A stretch of DNA of 27,070 bases from positions 25,197 to 52,266 of the forward strand of contig DOZZ01000166.1 of assembly GCA_003517725.1 (NCBI GenBank), in the 5' to 3' direction. The notes below the pieces were generated by a model that was not told the DNA's origin, searched no databases, and was given only the letters and a program-made list of their open reading frames with translations. Position 1 is the stretch's first letter; every line of letters begins with the position of its first letter. Position numbers and translations under genes: made by a program. Shown piece after piece: positions 23,874 to 27,070 of this stretch. The DNA is from Bryobacterales bacterium (GTDB lineage Bacteria > Acidobacteriota > Terriglobia > Bryobacterales > Bryobacteraceae).

Positions 23874-24300
23874 TCATGAGATTGCGTGGACCGCAGGTGC
23901 TGAGAGACAGCCCAGTACTCGTTCCAACTGGGCGGCGCGCTGGTCGTAGGTGTGCTCGGCGAGGACGCGGCGCAGGGCTGCTTCGCCGATCTGGCGCGCG
24001 CGGTCGCGGGTCAGGCCCGCTAGCAGATGCGCGACTTCGGCGCCATCGTTTGCTACCAGTACTTCGCGTCCCGGCTCAAGAAATAGTTCGATACCTTCCC
24101 ACGCGTCGGTGATGAGGCAGGCGCCCGCGCCGGCGGCCTCGAAGACGCGCGTGGCGGGCGAGAAGCCGTAGCGGGCCATGCTCTCGCGCGAGACGTTCAG
24201 CACGGCCCGCGGCGTGGAGTTGAACGCGTTGTGATCGCGAGTGTAGACGTGGTCCATCCAGCGCACGTTGGGCGGCATGGGCCAGCTGAACTGCGCAGCA
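23874..24300 (-). pseudogene. CgeB-like glycosyltransferase, C-terminal fragment only
   Basis: The minus-strand frame from about 24300 to the TGA at 23874 is the C-terminal donor-binding half of a CgeB-like glycosyltransferase: FSWPMPPNVRWMDHVYTRDH, AVLNVSRESMARYGFSPATR, VFEAAGAGACLITDAWEGIE, LFLEPGREVLVAND and the complete tail ALRRVLAEHTYDQRAAQLER. Upstream of about 24300 the frame stays open to 24497 but reads the antisense of the sigma-like gene with no glycosyltransferase similarity, so the N-terminal half is missing. This fragment serves as the internal reference for the intact tail of the other two paralogues. Confidence 0.8.
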
Positions 24301-24335
24301 TCGTTCCTGCATAGCCGCGCTACTTTAGATCCGCG

Positions 24336-24863
24336 ATGACTCCAGACTCCAGCGGCCTGATCGATGATGCAAAGCGCCGGGGTTTCGTTCACTATCGTCA
24401 GCTCGCGGCGTTGCGCTCCGACGACCTCGACGAAGTACTGCATCAGTTGGACCGCTTCGCAGTCGAAATCGTGGCCGACCCATCGCCCACGTCGCACTCC
24501 GATTCAGACGAGCCAGCCGACGAACCGCTACAGGTTTACCTGCGCGAGGTAGCGAAAGTGCCGCGGCTCACGCCTGAAGACGAACTTCAACTGATGGCGG
24601 CCGGCGGCGGACAGCCCCAACGGCAACTGGTGGAGGCCAACCTATTTCGCGTAGTCGCCATCGCGCGCCATTACCGGCGGCCCGGCTTCCATCTGCTCGA
24701 CCTGATCCAGCAAGGCAACGAAGGACTCCTACAAGCCGCCGGCACATTCCAACCCGCGCACGGTTACAACTTTCCAATCTATGCGGCTTTCTGCATCCAC
24801 CGCTCTCTGCACGGCCTGATCACGAACCCGCCGGAGAAAGTCGTACCGGTCCACCTGCGATGA
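24336..24863 (+). CDS. Short RpoD-like sigma factor lacking regions 3 and 4
   Basis: A 175-residue protein with primary-sigma architecture that stops early. About residues 7-47 resemble region 1.1 (GLIDDAKRRGFVHYRQLAAL), 63-88 match region 1.2 (PLQVYLREVAKVPRLTPEDE), and 98-139 match regions 2.1-2.2 (LVEANLFRVVAIARHYRRPG; LLDLIQQGNEGLLQA), the core-polymerase binding helices. In 2.3-2.4, where sigma-70 has TYATWWIRQAIT, this has IYAAFCIHRSLH: both melting tryptophans (433, 434), Gln437 and Thr440 are changed. It ends at VVPVHLR, the first residues of region 3. A TACTTT box ends nine bases before ATG 24336. The next gene overlaps by ATGA. It could be a polymerase-binding regulator or a decaying gene. 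Confidence 0.75.
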   Translation: MTPDSSGLIDDAKRRGFVHYRQLAALRSDDLDEVLHQLDRFAVEIVADPSPTSHSDSDEPADEPLQVYLREVAKVPRLTPEDELQLMAAGGGQPQRQLVEANLFRVVAIARHYRRPGFHLLDLIQQGNEGLLQAAGTFQPAHGYNFPIYAAFCIHRSLHGLITNPPEKVVPVHLR

Positions 24864-25273
24864 AACCGGCCGCCGTGCCTCCTAAGTCCGAAGGGATCCT
24901 TGAATCATCCCTGTACGTGGAAGATGTCGCCGTTTCCGCGCGCTTCTACGAAAAGATCTTCGGCTTCCGCGTCATCAGCGATTTCGGCGAACGCGGCTGC
25001 GCCCTCGAAGCCGGCCCGCGCCAAGTCTTGCTGCTCTTCCACAAAGGCGGCTCGCTCGCCATCCCGACTCCGCACGACGGCGCGGGCGAACTGCACCTCG
25101 CCTTCGCGATTGCCGCCGCTGATTTGGCCAATTGGGAAACCTGGCTGGCACGAAACGCAATCCCGGTGGAAGAAAAGCGCCAGTGGGAACGCGGCGGCCA
25201 GAGCCTCTACTTTCGAGATCCCGACCGCCACCTGCTGGAAATAGCCACGCCCGGCGTCTGGCGGATTTATTGA
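24860..25273 (+). CDS. VOC / glyoxalase-bleomycin resistance superfamily protein
   Basis: A 137-residue single-subunit vicinal-oxygen-chelate protein made of two beta-alpha-beta-beta-beta modules: ILESSLYVEDVAVSARFYEK and FGFRV in the first, ELHLAFAIAAADLANWETWL and GGQSLYFRDPDRHLLEIATP in the second. Probable metal ligands are His79 and Glu127. Such proteins act as lyases, dioxygenases or thiol transferases on small electrophiles; the FRDPDRHLLEI ending is shared with FosA/FosB and glyoxalase-like members. The start overlaps the sigma-like stop (ATGA), so the two are translated together. It converges with the isomerase gene after 15 bp. Substrate unknown. Confidence 0.87.
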   Translation: MKPAAVPPKSEGILESSLYVEDVAVSARFYEKIFGFRVISDFGERGCALEAGPRQVLLLFHKGGSLAIPTPHDGAGELHLAFAIAAADLANWETWLARNAIPVEEKRQWERGGQSLYFRDPDRHLLEIATPGVWRIY

Positions 25274-25288
25274 GGAGTGGGCGCGAGC

Positions 25289-26122
25289 TCAAACGTTCAG
25301 CTGGCGAAGATAGGGCACGCTGGCTCGCATCAGCGGCAGGTCCATTTCCACGAAGTAATTTTGCACGCCACCCGTTTTTGCGGCGGTGAAAATCTTAACC
25401 CAGTCGAGCGTATCCTGACCCACGGGCACAATCTTCCGCTCCGTCGCCGACCAACCCTGCACATGCATCGAGATAAAACGGCCCGGGTATTTCGTGAAAT
25501 ACCCGGCCGCGTCATAGCCCGCGCTGATGGTCGATACCTGGAATTGAAACTTCACCAGCTTCGCGTCCATAAGATGCAGCAGCATGTCGTAGGTGCGCTG
25601 GCCGTCGACTTGGGTAAGTTCAAAATTCTCGTTGTGAAGACCCAGTTGGACGCCTGCCCGCGAGGTCTGTTCCCCGATCTTGTTGAACTCGTCGGCGAGC
25701 CGTTTCACGTCGTCGACCGTGGGGTTCCTGGGCCCGTCCAGACTCGGCACAAACATCTGAGTCAAGCCCACGTCCTTGGCCCAGGCCAGGCTCCGCGGAA
25801 GATTCTCGCGCAGCTCTTTGATGCTGAAATGCGAGCTGAAGCAGCGCACGCCCTTATCGCCCAGAAGCTTGCGGAGCTGGGCGCCGCTATATTGGGCCAC
25901 CGGCGCAAAGCCGGAGCTGGCATAGCCCCAGGGTGAGCAGAGTTCGATGTTTTCGAAACCGGCATCGGCCAGCTGCTGGACGGTAGCGGGAAAATCTTTG
26001 GCGATCATGGCCCGCACCGGGTAAGTCTGGCATCCGATCGGCAGACCCAGCGGGTTCCCGCACAGCCGCGTCGCCAGCAGCCCCGCGGTCAGGCTTTTGA
26101 AAAGTTCTCGTCTCGTCGCCAA
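25289..26122 (-). CDS. Tat-exported sugar phosphate isomerase/epimerase-like protein
   Basis: A 277-residue TIM-barrel protein of the xylose isomerase-like/IolE-type superfamily. The N-terminus TRRELFKSLTAGLLATRL is a twin-arginine signal, so it is probably exported folded. Barrel strands are visible: IGCQTYPVRA, FENIELCSPWG, VRCFSSHFSI, TQMFVPSLDGP, VQLGLHNENFEL (His/Asn/Glu metal-site segment), VKFQFQVSTI, GRFISMHVQGW, and YFVEMD near the end. It starts with TTG two bases after the reductase stop, because no ATG precedes the Tat motif, implying translational coupling. The pair resembles secreted sugar-modifying gene pairs common in Acidobacteriota and Planctomycetota. Substrate unknown. Confidence 0.85.
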   Translation of the reverse strand: MATRRELFKSLTAGLLATRLCGNPLGLPIGCQTYPVRAMIAKDFPATVQQLADAGFENIELCSPWGYASSGFAPVAQYSGAQLRKLLGDKGVRCFSSHFSIKELRENLPRSLAWAKDVGLTQMFVPSLDGPRNPTVDDVKRLADEFNKIGEQTSRAGVQLGLHNENFELTQVDGQRTYDMLLHLMDAKLVKFQFQVSTISAGYDAAGYFTKYPGRFISMHVQGWSATERKIVPVGQDTLDWVKIFTAAKTGGVQNYFVEMDLPLMRASVPYLRQLNV

Positions 26123-26124
26123 GG

Positions 26125-27003
26125 CTACGCCAGCGCCAGGTTCAGATTCTGGATGGCTTCGTCAATTTCGCCCGTGTTTTTATAACCCACGGTGACGCAA
26201 TTGACGCCGGCGTTCTGGAACGCGAAGCGCATCGCGGCCTGGCGGTCGTCGCGGTTCGTAAAGCGGCCCTCGCCCACCAGCTTCATGCTGATCACGCCCA
26301 TGCCGTCTTTGCGCGCCTGCTTGACGTGCGTCACGACCTCGCTCACATTGCCCGGCCCCTGCGTGTTGTAATCCTCGGCGTCCATGGCCGTGCCCTTATG
26401 GTTCATCCGGATCATCGCGACATCGAGGAACTTATTGCCCGGCACCTGACGCAGCGCCGGCAGTCCATGCACCGACGCGCCATGCCCGATGACGGCCTTG
26501 CGCGACTGGGCGTCCAGAATGCCGTCCTGCCAGCGCATGCTGTCGGTAGGCCACGACGCGGTGTGCTGCCAGTGCAGCAGCATGATGTCGAAGTACTCGG
26601 TATTGGCCAGCTTGCGCAGCTCGTCGATCTTCTCGCGCGGGCCGACGCCCTCATGCGTAGTCGTAATCTTCGACATGAGCCGGTAGCTATCGCGCGGAAT
26701 ACCCTGCAGCGCGATGCCCAGCATCTTGTGCATCTCGCCATAAGACTCAGCGGTCTCGAAGAAGCGAATGCCGCGGTCATAGGCATAGCGCACCAGCTTG
26801 GTGAACTGGTCCTGCCCCAGTTCGCGCTGCACGCGCCCGCTAAAACTTCCGGTGCCAAAGGCCAGCCGGGTCACTTTGACATCGGAGCGGCCCAGGGTCA
26901 CCCAATCGGTCGCCGTCCCGCGCGCGGCTTTAATCGGCAGCCCGGCAAACGCCGCCGCGGCAAGCCCGGTCTTGAGCCAATCTCGTCTGGAGCAAACAGC
27001 CAT
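26125..27003 (-). CDS. Tat-exported aldo/keto reductase
   Basis: A 292-residue NAD(P)H-dependent oxidoreductase of the aldo/keto reductase TIM-barrel family. The twin-arginine signal SRRDWLKTGLAAAAFAGLP is at residues 5-23, so it acts outside the cytoplasm, where the cofactor source is unclear. Barrel elements include VTRLAFGTGSFSGRV, RGIRFFETAESYGEM, SYRLMSKITTTHE, YFDIMLLHWQHT and a C-terminal NAGVNCVTVGYKN. Catalytic Tyr88, Lys112 and His144 are present, but the tetrad Asp is Glu83 (FFETAESYG, usually DTA). ATG 27003 has a strong GGAGGA site at 27015-27010, six bases upstream. The isomerase-like gene follows two bases after the stop. Confidence 0.9.
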   Translation of the reverse strand: MAVCSRRDWLKTGLAAAAFAGLPIKAARGTATDWVTLGRSDVKVTRLAFGTGSFSGRVQRELGQDQFTKLVRYAYDRGIRFFETAESYGEMHKMLGIALQGIPRDSYRLMSKITTTHEGVGPREKIDELRKLANTEYFDIMLLHWQHTASWPTDSMRWQDGILDAQSRKAVIGHGASVHGLPALRQVPGNKFLDVAMIRMNHKGTAMDAEDYNTQGPGNVSEVVTHVKQARKDGMGVISMKLVGEGRFTNRDDRQAAMRFAFQNAGVNCVTVGYKNTGEIDEAIQNLNLALA

Positions 27004-27009
27004 GGAATT

Positions 27010-27015
27010 TCCTCC
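27010..27015 (-). promoter_or_regulatory. Shine-Dalgarno of the aldo/keto reductase
   Basis: GGAGGA on the minus strand, six bases before ATG 27003. It is one of the few strong ribosome sites in the window and contrasts with the leaderless-looking starts elsewhere. The remaining bases to the window edge show no gene. Confidence 0.65.
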
Positions 27016-27070
27016 AATGCGGAGAATCTACCACAGTTGGGGGTCCAGGAGGAGGACCGCGACGGCGAAC

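Noticed and set aside
24301..24497. N-terminal extension of the minus-strand glycosyltransferase fragment
   Set aside because: It is the antisense of the sigma-like gene, whose plus-strand reading shows clear sigma regions; the minus reading has no family similarity.
1..27070. CRISPR array, tRNA, rRNA or transposase-type insertion sequence
   Set aside because: No regularly spaced repeats, no recognisable tRNA or rRNA sequence and no transposase-like protein were seen; the group II intron is the only mobile element.

Overview
The window looks like a high-GC Acidobacteriota chromosome, most likely a soil Bryobacterales/Solibacter-type lineage. This is inferred from the gene set (bacillithiol-type bshC, cyclophilin, Tat-exported oxidoreductase and isomerase, a Solibacter-style surface protein) and not from any marker gene. 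I see no rRNA, tRNA or CRISPR array.

Layout. 1-5.3 kb: a serine beta-lactamase-like gene runs off the left edge, diverging from a cyclophilin followed by nadD. Then come a secreted surface protein and a less GC-rich insert of three unknown or HEPN-like genes (about 3.7-5.2 kb). 5.2-10.5 kb: a minus-strand housekeeping block with dxr, rseP (site-2 protease), bshC and a beta-hydroxyacid dehydrogenase. 10.5-11.2 kb: a toxin-first HigB/HigA module behind a near-consensus promoter inside an inverted repeat. 11.2-17.6 kb: a plus-strand Cu/Ag-type RND efflux operon (Cys-rich small protein, CusA-like pump, YtkA/FixH-like lipoprotein, TolC-like channel, CusB-like adaptor), with a family-9-like glycosyltransferase coupled to its end.

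18.5-24.3 kb is the most unusual part. It is a minus-strand glycan cluster containing three CgeB-like glycosyltransferases, a CmoB-like methyltransferase, a clan-A glycosidase and a histidine phosphatase, and nearly every member except the phosphatase is broken. The breaks include a short inverted piece of exactly 96 bp, an internal deletion, a missing 5' half, a lost methyltransferase N-terminus and a frameshift. A complete-looking group II intron (21982-23851) sits in the opposite orientation beside a double palindrome between two of these genes. The glycosidase also has its TIM-barrel strands in permuted order.

24.3-27 kb: a short RpoD-like sigma fragment gene with regions 1.1, 1.2 and 2 only, translationally coupled to a VOC/glyoxalase gene. 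These converge on a minus-strand pair, a Tat aldo/keto reductase and a Tat sugar-phosphate-isomerase-like protein.

Across the window several unrelated genes start 4-9 nt after a -10-like hexamer and have no Shine-Dalgarno sequence, which suggests frequent leaderless transcription. The broken cluster could be genuine decay or an assembly chimera; sequence alone cannot decide.
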